40,820 nucleotides of DNA from Nitrososphaerota archaeon (GTDB lineage Archaea; Iainarchaeota; Iainarchaeia; Iainarchaeales; GCA-2688035): assembly GCA_017610265.1 (NCBI GenBank), contig JAFCCH010000001.1:1-40820 (forward strand), given 5' to 3'. The notes beneath the pieces were generated by a model. It was not told the origin of the DNA. It worked only from the letters and a program-made list of their open reading frames with translations, and searched no databases. Positions 30,276-38,213 of the stretch are shown here, piece by piece. The position numbers were made by a program, and so were the translations under genes. Each line of letters starts with the position of its first letter. The first letter of the stretch is position 1.

Positions 30276-31376
30276 CTATTTTTGCACTAAATCTTCTTCA
30301 AGAGGGGTACATTTCTTCAATGCCTTTGCTGCTTTTTTTCCAAGCACTTCCTTGTAGTGCTTTGGTTCAAGGCCGTTTCCTGGCCTTCTTACAATCAGGT
30401 TTTCTTCTGTAAAGGTTTCTCCTTCTGCAACCTCTTTTACAACCCAGATGCTTGGTCTGAAAATCTTGTTTTCTGCCTCTCCTTTTCTTGGGCCATAACA
30501 GGCTTTTCCAAGCCGTTTTTCAATTTCAGTTTCTTTCAAGTCGGGTTTTTTGCCTTTCTCTGCTGCCCTGACTGCCTCAACCATTTCTTTGAACTCGGCG
30601 GGTTCTAATGAAAAGCCTGCGTCCGGGCCTCCCTCGTCCCGAGAAATTATTAAGTGCTTTTCAATTATCTTTGCTCCCTGGCTTATTGCAATTGCCGTTG
30701 CCTCTGTTTCCAAAGAATGGTCTGAAAAGCCTGGAATCACATCAAACTTTTTTTCAATGTCTGCAATGGTTGCAAGATTCATTTGCTTTGGTTTTGCAGG
30801 ATATGAAACAACACAATGTAAAACAGCAACTTCTGGACAGCCTGCTTCCTTCAAGGTCTTTATGGCAAGCGCAATCTCTTTCTCTGTTGCAAGCCCGCTT
30901 GAAACAATTACCAGCTTTCCTGTTTTGCCAACTTTTTCAAGCAAGGGGACATGTCCGATCTCAAAGGAAGCAATTTTGTAAATTGGAATGTCTAATTCTT
31001 CAAGAAAGTCAACCGCAGTAATGTCAAAGGGTGCTGAGAAAAACACAAGGCCCTTTGATTCTGCTCTTTCCTTAAGCTTTGCCTGCCACTCCCAGGGGGT
31101 GTGGGCTTTTTCGTAAAGGCTGTAAAGTGTTTCTCCTCTCCATGCCTCGTTTACCTTAACCTGAAATGGCTCTGATTCGCATTTCAAAGTAATTGTGTCA
31201 GGGGTATAGGTCTGAATTTTAATTGCGTCTGCTCCTGCCTCTGCTGCAGCGTCAATTATTTCAATCGCCTTTTCAAAGCTTTGGTGATGGTTGCCTGACA
31301 TCTCTGCAATAATAAAAACAGGCTGCCCCTCGCCGACTGTTTTCTCAATTTTTCCCTTTATTGAAAATGTTTTCAT
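30276..31376 (-). CDS. pseI: pseudaminic acid synthase / NeuB-family sialic-acid-type synthase
   Basis: This 366-residue enzyme condenses phosphoenolpyruvate with a six-carbon amino sugar to make a nonulosonic acid. The TIM barrel carries FIIAEMSGNHHQ, AGADAIKIQTYTPDTIT, TPWEW, FSAPFD, YKIASFEIGH, GFSDHSLE and IEKHLIISRDEGGPDAGFSLEP. These match the PseI branch (TYTPDT, TPWEWH-like, FSLEP) better than bacterial NeuB. A C-terminal SAF/antifreeze-like domain (about 305-366) is present. No other sugar genes are nearby, so the pathway must be completed elsewhere. The product probably decorates surface proteins such as the sequon-rich pilin and Ig-like proteins here. PseI versus NeuB is a sequence judgement. 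Confidence 0.88.
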   Translation of the reverse strand: MKTFSIKGKIEKTVGEGQPVFIIAEMSGNHHQSFEKAIEIIDAAAEAGADAIKIQTYTPDTITLKCESEPFQVKVNEAWRGETLYSLYEKAHTPWEWQAKLKERAESKGLVFFSAPFDITAVDFLEELDIPIYKIASFEIGHVPLLEKVGKTGKLVIVSSGLATEKEIALAIKTLKEAGCPEVAVLHCVVSYPAKPKQMNLATIADIEKKFDVIPGFSDHSLETEATAIAISQGAKIIEKHLIISRDEGGPDAGFSLEPAEFKEMVEAVRAAEKGKKPDLKETEIEKRLGKACYGPRKGEAENKIFRPSIWVVKEVAEGETFTEENLIVRRPGNGLEPKHYKEVLGKKAAKALKKCTPLEEDLVQK

Positions 31377-31432
31377 TTGAATTCCTACTGAATTGTGTTG
31401 GAAAACAATTTAAAAGCAGTAATTTGATTTTA

Positions 31433-31921
31433 CTATTTTTGTCCTATACTCTTCAAATGCCTTTTTTGCCTGCCATCTTCTGCAAGCTGTGCCTTGCTTG
31501 GGGCATAGCCTTTTGCAGCCATTTTTCTTTCCTTGTTTCTGTTGACAAAGTAAATAATTCTTCTAAGAGCGTTTCTCATCTTTCTTTGGTCTGCAGGGCT
31601 TCTTTCAACTGATGCAACTATCCCGCTTTTGAGAACAAGGTCTAGGTTAAGCATGCCCTTTTCCTTAAACATTTTTCTCAGGGCCTCAAGGTTAACTCCC
31701 TTAACCTGTCTTAGCACAGTGGTTGCATTTGAAATCTCTTTTACCACGTTAATTGTTTTTGGGCTGCCTTCCTTTAGCCGCCTTCTTTGAACTCTTGCCG
31801 CAACAAGCTTTTGTGAAACAAGTTTTTCGGCAAAGTTTTGCCCAGGGCTTTTCACTTTGCCTTTTCCCATTTCTGGGAAGAGGTTAAGCTGGCCTTGAGG
31901 CGCTGGTTTTCTTTTGGCCAT
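31433..31921 (-). CDS. basic protein, unknown, partner of RHH gene
   Basis: This 162-residue, strongly basic protein is not recognised. The first 45 residues are Lys/Pro/Gln-rich and hold QGQLNLFP, similar to a PCNA-binding QxxLxxFF box. The middle (about 55-110) is helical (INVVKEISNATTVLRQVKGVNLEAL, then LDLVLKSGIVASV). A segment with RKMRNALRRIIYFVNRNKERKM follows and could bind nucleic acid. Its ATG shares a base with the stop of the RHH regulator (TAATG), so the pair is coupled. A toxin or a DNA-bound factor repressed by the RHH protein are both possible. Confidence 0.6.
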   Translation of the reverse strand: MAKRKPAPQGQLNLFPEMGKGKVKSPGQNFAEKLVSQKLVAARVQRRRLKEGSPKTINVVKEISNATTVLRQVKGVNLEALRKMFKEKGMLNLDLVLKSGIVASVERSPADQRKMRNALRRIIYFVNRNKERKMAAKGYAPSKAQLAEDGRQKRHLKSIGQK

Positions 31922-32178
31922 TAGTGCACTCCCTCAAACTTGTATTCTTCAATTTCGTTCATTGTTTCTTCCACGAGGTTTTCTTCCCTTTCAAGCTCTT
32001 TGCTGTCAATCTTTTCCTCTGCCTTTATGTCAAGCAGGTTTTTCTTAATCTCAATAAGCCTTGCCCTGATGGAGTCTCTTATAAAATCGCTTCTGCTGCT
32101 AAAAAGACCGTATTCTTTGATTAGCTTGTCAATTTCTTTCACAAGCTTTGGGTCGATTACAAGTGAATAATGCTTCAT
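31921..32178 (-). CDS. ribbon-helix-helix (CopG/MetJ-type) repressor
   Basis: This 85-residue protein has the RHH fold: strand KHYSLVIDPKLVKEIDKLIKEYG and then FSSRSDFIRDSIRARLIEIK, the classic SR-x-DFIR-x-SIR signature. The acidic C-terminal tail (about 50-85, SKELEREENLVEETMNEIEEY) resembles antitoxin tails that bind a partner. The upstream region carries three 12-bp-spaced iterons (32198-32230), a natural operator, so it very likely represses its own operon. Co-translated with the basic 162-residue protein. Confidence 0.85.
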   Translation of the reverse strand: MKHYSLVIDPKLVKEIDKLIKEYGLFSSRSDFIRDSIRARLIEIKKNLLDIKAEEKIDSKELEREENLVEETMNEIEEYKFEGVH

Positions 32179-32197
32179 AATGGTTCATTCCTTTATT

Positions 32198-32230
32198 GTT
32201 ATATAAGATGTTATATAACATGTTATATAA
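32198..32230 (-). promoter_or_regulatory. RHH operator: three 9-bp iterons over the TATA region
   Basis: GTTATATAA occurs at 32198-32206, 32210-32218 and 32222-32230, with an exact 12-base period. The last two also form a perfect 20-bp palindrome (32211-32230, TTATATAACATGTTATATAA). Each unit is itself TATA-like, so repressor binding would block TBP. The first copy is 20-28 nt upstream of the RHH start. Confidence 0.8.
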
Positions 32231-32265
32231 ATTACCTTTGTTTTGTCTTTAATTTCCATATTTTA

Positions 32266-33111
32266 CTAAATTGAAACAAGTAAAATTCCTGCAAATATAA
32301 GAATTACTCCAAGAAGCCTGTGCCAGAAAAGTTTTTGTTTGAGGAATGTTATTGCAATGATAAAAATAAATATTGACATCAGGCCTTCCATTGCATAAAT
32401 TTTTGAGGCATGCCCGATTGACAATGCGTAAAACAAAAACAGTGTTCCAAGTGCGCCAAAAATTGCTGCCGCAAAGATTTTTGGAATTTTCTTTAATTTC
32501 GGCAGCGCTTCTTTTCTAAAGAGTGAAAGGTAAATTCCCGAAATTAGTGTTCCTGAAAAATACATTATTATTGCAAGGGCTATTGGTTGAATGTCAAACA
32601 AAAGGCTTTTTGTAAGCAGTGAATAAACAGTGTTTACTGCAACCAATGCAAGAACCATAAAGAACGCTTTGTTAATATTTGGCAGCTTAAATTTTCCTTC
32701 TGAAAGCAATGCATACATTCCTATTAAAACCATTGCAAGTCCGAGATAATTTGTCAAGCTTGTTGTTTCATTGAAGAGTATTATTGATCCTGAAAAAACC
32801 AGTAGGAGAGTTGCTGCCTGCCTAAAGGGCACAACTATTTCAACATCTTCCAGTTTGAGGGTGAGGAAATAAACAATGCCTGAAACTGCAAAAATTCCTC
32901 CAAGCACAAGAGCCCAAAACATCTGTTCAAGAGTAATATTTAATTCAAAGAAAACAAGGCCTATCGCAAGCAGGATTATGCCGTCAAAAAACATCTTCAA
33001 CGTGTTTGTGCCAAGAGCTGAGTAACCCTTGTCCATTACAAATTTATCAATCGCAGTTGAAATAGAGAAAGACAAGTAGGCAAGTATTCCCAGAACAAGC
33101 CAGGGCTCCAT
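32266..33111 (-). CDS. EamA/DMT-family membrane transporter
   Basis: This 281-residue protein has ten hydrophobic helices in two EamA repeats (first half about 3-135, second about 147-281). Typical EamA helix ends are seen: LVLGGIFAVSGIVYFLTLKLEDVEIVVPF in the first half, and FGALGTLFLFYALSIGHASKIYAMEGL and LLGVILIFAGILLVSI in the second. Such proteins export or import small metabolites such as amino acids or nucleotide sugars; the substrate cannot be read. It follows the methyltransferase gene by two bases, so they are likely in one operon. Confidence 0.85.
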   Translation of the reverse strand: MEPWLVLGILAYLSFSISTAIDKFVMDKGYSALGTNTLKMFFDGIILLAIGLVFFELNITLEQMFWALVLGGIFAVSGIVYFLTLKLEDVEIVVPFRQAATLLLVFSGSIILFNETTSLTNYLGLAMVLIGMYALLSEGKFKLPNINKAFFMVLALVAVNTVYSLLTKSLLFDIQPIALAIIMYFSGTLISGIYLSLFRKEALPKLKKIPKIFAAAIFGALGTLFLFYALSIGHASKIYAMEGLMSIFIFIIAITFLKQKLFWHRLLGVILIFAGILLVSI

Positions 33112-33113
33112 TT

Positions 33114-33749
33114 TTATTTCTCCTTTTCAAGAAGCAGCATTACAAATATTCCAAGCTTTTCCCCTAGCTTGTTTTTTATTTTTCGGTTAAGCCTTCTGCT
33201 TGGAGTTGCAACAATTTCCTGTTTTGAAACATTCCATCCTTTTTCCAAAAACATCTTCACTTCCCTGCTTCCAAGTTTGTGTAAGTGTCCCCTGGTATTC
33301 ATTCCCTTAACTTTGCTGAATGCTCTCCAAAAAAATCCTTTTTCAAGCGGAACAGTTACAAGAACTTTTTTTCTTGAAACCCTTTGAAGCTCTTTTAGGG
33401 CAAGAGTCCAGTTGGGAACATGTTCCAAGACCTCTGTGCAAAGAACAAGGTCAAATACCTTGCTTTTGAATGGAAGCTCTTCTGCATTAATGCGTGCAAA
33501 CTCACCCTTTGGGCAGTTGGCTTTGGCTGCCCTTGTGCTTTCAGGAGAATTGTCTCCACCAAAGGCATTTTCCGTAAATTCAAGCGCTTTCTTTTCAAAG
33601 TAGCCTTGGGCGCAACCCACTTCCAAAAACATGTCTTTGGAATCAAGCTTTTTGAGTTCCTGCAAAACAAGTTCTTCTCTTGCCGTATTGCCAAGCAGTC
33701 TTCCGCCAAGACCCTCATAGTAAAAGCCTTGGTCATTTTGCTTTGGCAT
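33114..33749 (-). CDS. class I SAM-dependent methyltransferase
   Basis: This 211-residue enzyme has the SAM-binding motif I FLEVGCAQGYF (about 41-51), an acidic residue ending strand 2 (FGGDNS), motif ARINAEELPF, and FDLVLCTEVLEHVPNW as motif IV/post. It is of the Methyltransf_11 type, acting on small molecules, lipids or sugars. The C-terminal part is basic (SRRLNRKIKNKLGEKLG). It lies 6 bases after the thioredoxin reductase gene and 2 before the transporter. Substrate unknown. Confidence 0.85.
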   Translation of the reverse strand: MPKQNDQGFYYEGLGGRLLGNTAREELVLQELKKLDSKDMFLEVGCAQGYFEKKALEFTENAFGGDNSPESTRAAKANCPKGEFARINAEELPFKSKVFDLVLCTEVLEHVPNWTLALKELQRVSRKKVLVTVPLEKGFFWRAFSKVKGMNTRGHLHKLGSREVKMFLEKGWNVSKQEIVATPSRRLNRKIKNKLGEKLGIFVMLLLEKEK

Positions 33750-33755
33750 TTTGTT

Positions 33756-34691
33756 TCACTTCAGTCCCTTGATAAATTCAAATGCTGAAACAGCTGCCTT
33801 TGCACCTGAACCGGCGGCCACGATTGTCTGCGCAAGCTCTCCTGTAATGTCTCCTGCTGCAAACATGCCTGGCAAGCTTGTCCTGTTGTCAGTGTCTACT
33901 TTGATAAATCCCTTTTCAGTCAATTCAAGGCCAAGCTGTTTTGCCAAATCATTTCTTGGCTGCATTCCAATGTAAATAAACACTCCGTTGACAGGCACAA
34001 CCTTTTCCTCGCCTGTTGCTCTGTTCTTTGTCTTAATGCCTTCAACCTTTTCCTTTCCTTCAATAACAGTAACCTGTGTGTTAAGGATTATCTCAATTTT
34101 TGATTGCGCTTTCAGGGCTTTTTCGTAAACAGAATCGTAAGCTGCCTTTTCACCAAACTCTACTATATAGACCTTGCTGCAAATGTCTGCAAAGAATATT
34201 GCGGCGTTTGCTCCACTATTTCCTCCGCCTACAACTGCAACAACCTTGTCTTTGAAGCCTGGGCCCTCGCATGTTGCACAGTAGGAAAGGCCTTTGCCAT
34301 ACAATTCTTTTTCTCCCGGAACATTCAACATTTTGTACTTGCTTCCTGTGCAGAGGATAACTGCCTTGGCAGCTATTTTTTCCTCTCCGTTTTCCATGTC
34401 AATTTCAAAACCTGTTTCAGTTTTCTTAATGCCTGTTATTTCTGCGGCTTCATCTATTTCAACATCAAAATCTTTCAAATGCTCCTGCATTTTTTGCATT
34501 AGCTTGATTCCCTCAATTTTCTTCATTCCGGTATAATTCTCAACCCAGATTGCGTCGGCTGTTTGTCCGCCGGCTGCTTTTGATTCAAAAATTCGCACGC
34601 TTAAGGCCTTTCTTTTGGCATACAATGCTGCTGTAATGCCTGCTGGTCCTGCGCCAATAATAACAACGTCAACTTCTTTTTCCCCAGCCAT
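33756..34691 (-). CDS. trxB: thioredoxin reductase-like flavoprotein
   Basis: This 311-residue FAD-dependent disulfide reductase has the FAD motif GAGPAG (13-18), GGQT, the redox-active CATC (138-141), the second nucleotide motif GGGNSG (155-160) and C-terminal FAAGDITGE. Residues that normally fix NADPH (HRR and the Arg three positions on) are replaced: the strand reads YIVEFGEKAAYDS, with an acidic end. NADH or another donor may be preferred. Length and domain order are normal. It heads a compact operon with the methyltransferase and the EamA transporter. Confidence 0.92.
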   Translation of the reverse strand: MAGEKEVDVVIIGAGPAGITAALYAKRKALSVRIFESKAAGGQTADAIWVENYTGMKKIEGIKLMQKMQEHLKDFDVEIDEAAEITGIKKTETGFEIDMENGEEKIAAKAVILCTGSKYKMLNVPGEKELYGKGLSYCATCEGPGFKDKVVAVVGGGNSGANAAIFFADICSKVYIVEFGEKAAYDSVYEKALKAQSKIEIILNTQVTVIEGKEKVEGIKTKNRATGEEKVVPVNGVFIYIGMQPRNDLAKQLGLELTEKGFIKVDTDNRTSLPGMFAAGDITGELAQTIVAAGSGAKAAVSAFEFIKGLK

Positions 34692-34818
34692 CTTTTTCTC
34701 GCCTAAAAGTATAATATTAGCAGAATCCTTAAAAAAGCCTTGCAGAAACCCTCTCTAAAGCCAAACCGCAAGGTATTAATATAACCTAAAAAGACAATCT
34801 ATCTAGTGAAGTGAAAAG

Positions 34819-35718
34819 ATGAAAAAAGAAGCAGCATTGATCGGAATTGCATTTCTATTAATCCTTGGATTAGTTTTTGCTGACACAATATTTTTCTCTA
34901 GTGGTACGACACGAAAAGCTTACCCTGGTACAACAAAAACTAATTGCGATGGTGGTTCAGGCTGTACTGTTAATCCAGGTCAAACCTTTACTATTACTGA
35001 TACTGTAAACAACTCTGCTGGAATTCCAAAAGAATTTGAGTTTTTCCAGGTAAAGGTTGAAAGCGGTTATAATGTTCAACCAAGAATTAAAGATTATAGC
35101 AATTCTGCAAATGGAACTGATGGTGTTTGGACTGATTATGGTTCAAAAGTAAAAAATAATGAACCGCATTTCGCAAACATTTACACTTATGGCTGTTTTA
35201 TTAGTGATAGTGAACAGGAAGGAGACGGGGTTCTCTTCCACGATTATTACATAGATTCTGATTGTGTTGCAAAATACACTAAAGTCAAAGCAGATTTCTT
35301 GGCTAGGTTGAATGACAGTGCTCCAACAGGCGTTCTTACAGCAAGCCTTGTTGCTGACAAGAAAACAGGTGACGCGCCTGTTGATGTGACTTTTGATATT
35401 TCTGCTTCAGGTCCTGACGCTGGGAAAAAGCTTACTGGATACAAGCTTGAATTTGGTGACGGAAAAGAGAAAAGCGATGACTGGCCTGCCGAAACAGATG
35501 CTACTGGCCTTGCTGCTTTGAAGACGCTTAAACATTCTTACGAAAAAAGCTCTACTGCTAAATTAACTGTTACTCAAAGTGACGGTGAAAAAAAGTCAAT
35601 GGAAGTTGGCATTACTGTTGCAGGAACAGTTTCTTCTGCCTGCACTGAATGCGATAACATTGTGAAATGCCTTGCATGCATTAACAAGGAATCCTTTGTA
35701 AAGGGCTTATTTGGGTGA
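34819..35718 (+). CDS. secreted protein with PKD domain and terminal cysteine clusters
   Basis: This 299-residue protein has an N-terminal signal or anchor (MKKEAALIGIAFLLILGLVFA). A Cys-bearing N-terminal domain (TNCDGGSGC, YGCFISDS, DSDCVAKY) is followed by a PKD-type beta domain (about 172-268, DKKTGDAPVDVTFDISASGP and YKLEFGDGKEKS with the WDFGDG-like core, then HSYEKSSTAKLTVTQSDG). The end has a CxxC-x5-CxxC cluster (CTECDNIVKCLACI). A TATA-like TTAATATAAC (about 34776-34785) and GAAGTGAAAAG precede the ATG. Likely a surface protein; ligand unknown. Confidence 0.75.
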   Translation: MKKEAALIGIAFLLILGLVFADTIFFSSGTTRKAYPGTTKTNCDGGSGCTVNPGQTFTITDTVNNSAGIPKEFEFFQVKVESGYNVQPRIKDYSNSANGTDGVWTDYGSKVKNNEPHFANIYTYGCFISDSEQEGDGVLFHDYYIDSDCVAKYTKVKADFLARLNDSAPTGVLTASLVADKKTGDAPVDVTFDISASGPDAGKKLTGYKLEFGDGKEKSDDWPAETDATGLAALKTLKHSYEKSSTAKLTVTQSDGEKKSMEVGITVAGTVSSACTECDNIVKCLACINKESFVKGLFG

Positions 35719-35723
35719 GGCCA

Positions 35724-35804
35724 ATGGTTGGAATAAGGCGAAGAATAAGGCGCAGACTTGGCTCGCTGAAAGATCGAATCTTTAAATCAGGTGGCAGGCT
35801 CTAG
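35724..35804 (+). CDS. possible 26-residue Arg-rich peptide
   Basis: A 27-codon frame starts five bases after a GGTGA that overlaps the stop codon of the PKD protein (GGTGAGG at 35714-35720), so translation would be coupled. The peptide has eight Arg and two Lys against one Asp, arranged as MVGIRRRIRRRLGSLKDRIF, then Lys-Ser-Gly-Gly-Arg-Leu. It could form a cationic amphipathic helix. No stop interrupts it and the ribosome site is good, but the frame is short and unsupported by homology. It may be a real small protein or a chance frame. Confidence 0.4.
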   Translation: MVGIRRRIRRRLGSLKDRIFKSGGRL

Positions 35805-35890
35805 TTCAAACCTATTTCTAAAATGCCTGGCAAGCTCTTGTTTCTAAAAAGTAGATTAGTTTCTATTTAGGTTTAAGAAAATGAATGGTG

Positions 35891-35922
35891 GGGAAAGGAA
35901 TTCTTCCCTTTCCCAAAAAAGG
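35891..35922 (-). terminator. hairpin at the end of the surface-protein operon
   Basis: GGGAAAGG-AA and TTCCCTTTCCC form a stem with one bulge (35891-35914), and the minus strand has six T just before it (complement of 35915-35920), directly after the stop of the 35925 gene. It also faces the plus-strand genes from the other side. Confidence 0.45.
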
Positions 35923-35924
35923 TT

Positions 35925-38213
35925 TTATTTCTTCTTCTTAACAGGCTTTTTTTTGACAACGTGCTTTTTCTTTATTTCTTTCACGATATCATGTAGGTTC
36001 TTGTTGTTGCCTTTTTTGTGCTTGCCTATTTCTTCAAGCTTCTTTCCAGGAATGTTTTGCACGTCTTCCACAAGGTGTTTCATTCCACTTTCTTTTGATG
36101 TATTGCCTGCTTCTGCTCTGAGTGCTACTGCTGCAAAGATTGCAATTACTGCAATTACGACTGCTGCAAGCAGTAAATCCGCAAGGCCGCTTGTTAGTCC
36201 TACAAGCCCAAAGAGGCCTATGTTAATTGCTTCTTCTTTCTCTGGCTCTTCTTCAAGGTTTATTGAAACAGTCCTTTCCATTGTTCCCTTGTCTGTTTCA
36301 ACAAGAAGAATAACATCAAACACTGTTTCCTCGTTTCCTTGGCCAAGGTAAAGCCTTACCGGTACCTCTATTGTTTCTTCGGGCTGCAGTGTTGTTTCAC
36401 TAAACTCGAAGTCTGAGTTAATGTCCTTGGTACTAAGGCCAAGAACTCTTATCAAAGAATTGCTGTCGTTTGAAAGTTTTATTGAAACCTTCAGTGTGGT
36501 ATCAATTGTCTCAACGATTTCGTCAAGCTCTGCGTCTGTCTTAACACTTGCGGTTCCAAGGTCTGCGTACAGGCCTCCGTAGACAACTGTTTCGATTTTC
36601 CTGTTGACTTTGGCTTTGTCTGCCTTTACAGTTATCATGCCTGTGTGCTTTCCTTCCTTTGTGTCGTAAGGAGGGGCGAAGTAAAGGTATACTTCCTTTT
36701 CCTCGCCTGCTTCTACAATTGCTTCTTCTGGCTCAAAGTAAATCCATTTTGGGCCATCAACTTCAACCGAAATGTTCTGGTTTTGGCTTCCGTTGTTTTT
36801 TACAACAATTGTGTATGCCTCGCTTTTGCTGTTTGCATCAAGTTCTATTACCTGAATTAAGCCATCCCAGTCAACCTGAATGTTGAAACAGTCTTCTACA
36901 ACAAGGACATAATCTTTTTGCATTGCAAAATTGTTTCCCTTTACTGTGAGGGTGAAGTTCTTTTCACCTGGCTGTTCTTTGCTCAGGTCTAATTCAATGC
37001 TTATTTTCTTGTTTTCTCCGCTTTCAATTGTCATAAAAGCAGGTGAGACTGATGCGCCAAGGCCTGAAACCTTTAGCTCTGTGTCAATTTCTTCAACACC
37101 GTCGTTTGTCAGGTTAAATTTGTAGACAGGGTTGTTTTCAATGCACGTTGTTGGTGTTTTGTCAACAAGTTCTCCGTTTAATTCAATTGACTCTATTGAA
37201 ATGTTGTAGCAGTCCTGCAATTCAACTGAGAATTCTTTTTCTGTATCCTTGTTGAATTTTGTTGAATGGGTCTTCACATAAAAGTCGTGTTGGCCGTTTT
37301 CTGCTGCTGTTTCTGTGAATGTAATTGCAACTGTTTCTTCTTCTCCTGATGCAAGAGTTATGCTGCTTGTTTCAAAAAAAGCCCAGTTAATGCCTTCAAT
37401 ACTTACTGTTAATTTGTCTTCAACCGGCCCGTTGTTCTTTATTTTTACTAAGCCTGTTTTTTCTTTTTCTCCGCATGCCTTAAGGTTTTGTGCAGTAATT
37501 ACTATTGCCTGGCTGTCCTCGATTGTAATGCTTGCGGTTTTTTGCTTGAAGAAACTGCTTCCCTTAATGTTTGCCCTTACGGTAAATTCGTGTTCCTTTG
37601 TTTCTGCGTCGCAGGCTGGTTCAATGCCAAGCATTATTGTCCTGCTTGCTCCGTCTTCCAAAAGCATTTCGCTTAGTGAAAAACTTGCCCAGCTTTGAGG
37701 AATTCCTTCAATGCTTAGTGAAATTCTTTCGTTTCTTTCACCGTTGTTTTTCAGTTCTATTTCAAACTCTTCTTTTTCACATTGTTCAATTTTGTTGTTT
37801 TGGGGTGAAATTTCTAAGTCAAGGAGTCTGCTTTCAACAACTCTTACGTCTATTACTTTTGTTGTTGTTCCGTCTCCTTTAATTTCTAAGGTTACTGTGT
37901 ATTCTCCTGGTTCAATAAAACAGCTTTGTGGCTTTACAAAGGCGTAAAGTTCTTCTGACTGTCCTGATCCCAGTGTTATTGCAAGAGGACGTCGGTTAAT
38001 CCATTCTCCGTTTAGGTTAATCCACTCGCTGTTTTGGCCAACTGCACTGATTTCGTAGGTCCTTGTGCTTCCTGAATTGTTGTACAAAACATATGCTGCC
38101 GTGTCTGGCACTGCACAGTCTGTTTCAAGCGAAAAATCGCCTGTTAGTTCTGTTGCCTGTGCTGTCCCCAAAAGGCACAGCATTAGTCCAATTAATAGTA
38201 TATTTTTGTTCAT
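35925..38213 (-). CDS. membrane-anchored surface protein with repeated Ig/NEW3-like domains
   Basis: This 762-residue protein has a signal peptide (MNKNILLIGLMLCLLGTAQA), about six beta-sandwich domains of 100-110 residues related to the NEW3/COG1470 type, a TM helix near residues 675-706 (GLADLLLAAVVIAVIAIFAA) and a basic cytoplasmic tail ending KKKPVKKKK. Domain boundaries are marked by Cys-bearing strand starts such as DCYNISIES, DCFNIQVDW and LKACGEK, and by recurring KNNG motifs. The start at 38213 overlaps the preceding stop (TAATG). Likely a cell-surface or S-layer-associated structural protein, with N-glycosylation sequons. Confidence 0.8.
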   Translation of the reverse strand: MNKNILLIGLMLCLLGTAQATELTGDFSLETDCAVPDTAAYVLYNNSGSTRTYEISAVGQNSEWINLNGEWINRRPLAITLGSGQSEELYAFVKPQSCFIEPGEYTVTLEIKGDGTTTKVIDVRVVESRLLDLEISPQNNKIEQCEKEEFEIELKNNGERNERISLSIEGIPQSWASFSLSEMLLEDGASRTIMLGIEPACDAETKEHEFTVRANIKGSSFFKQKTASITIEDSQAIVITAQNLKACGEKEKTGLVKIKNNGPVEDKLTVSIEGINWAFFETSSITLASGEEETVAITFTETAAENGQHDFYVKTHSTKFNKDTEKEFSVELQDCYNISIESIELNGELVDKTPTTCIENNPVYKFNLTNDGVEEIDTELKVSGLGASVSPAFMTIESGENKKISIELDLSKEQPGEKNFTLTVKGNNFAMQKDYVLVVEDCFNIQVDWDGLIQVIELDANSKSEAYTIVVKNNGSQNQNISVEVDGPKWIYFEPEEAIVEAGEEKEVYLYFAPPYDTKEGKHTGMITVKADKAKVNRKIETVVYGGLYADLGTASVKTDAELDEIVETIDTTLKVSIKLSNDSNSLIRVLGLSTKDINSDFEFSETTLQPEETIEVPVRLYLGQGNEETVFDVILLVETDKGTMERTVSINLEEEPEKEEAINIGLFGLVGLTSGLADLLLAAVVIAVIAIFAAVALRAEAGNTSKESGMKHLVEDVQNIPGKKLEEIGKHKKGNNKNLHDIVKEIKKKHVVKKKPVKKKK

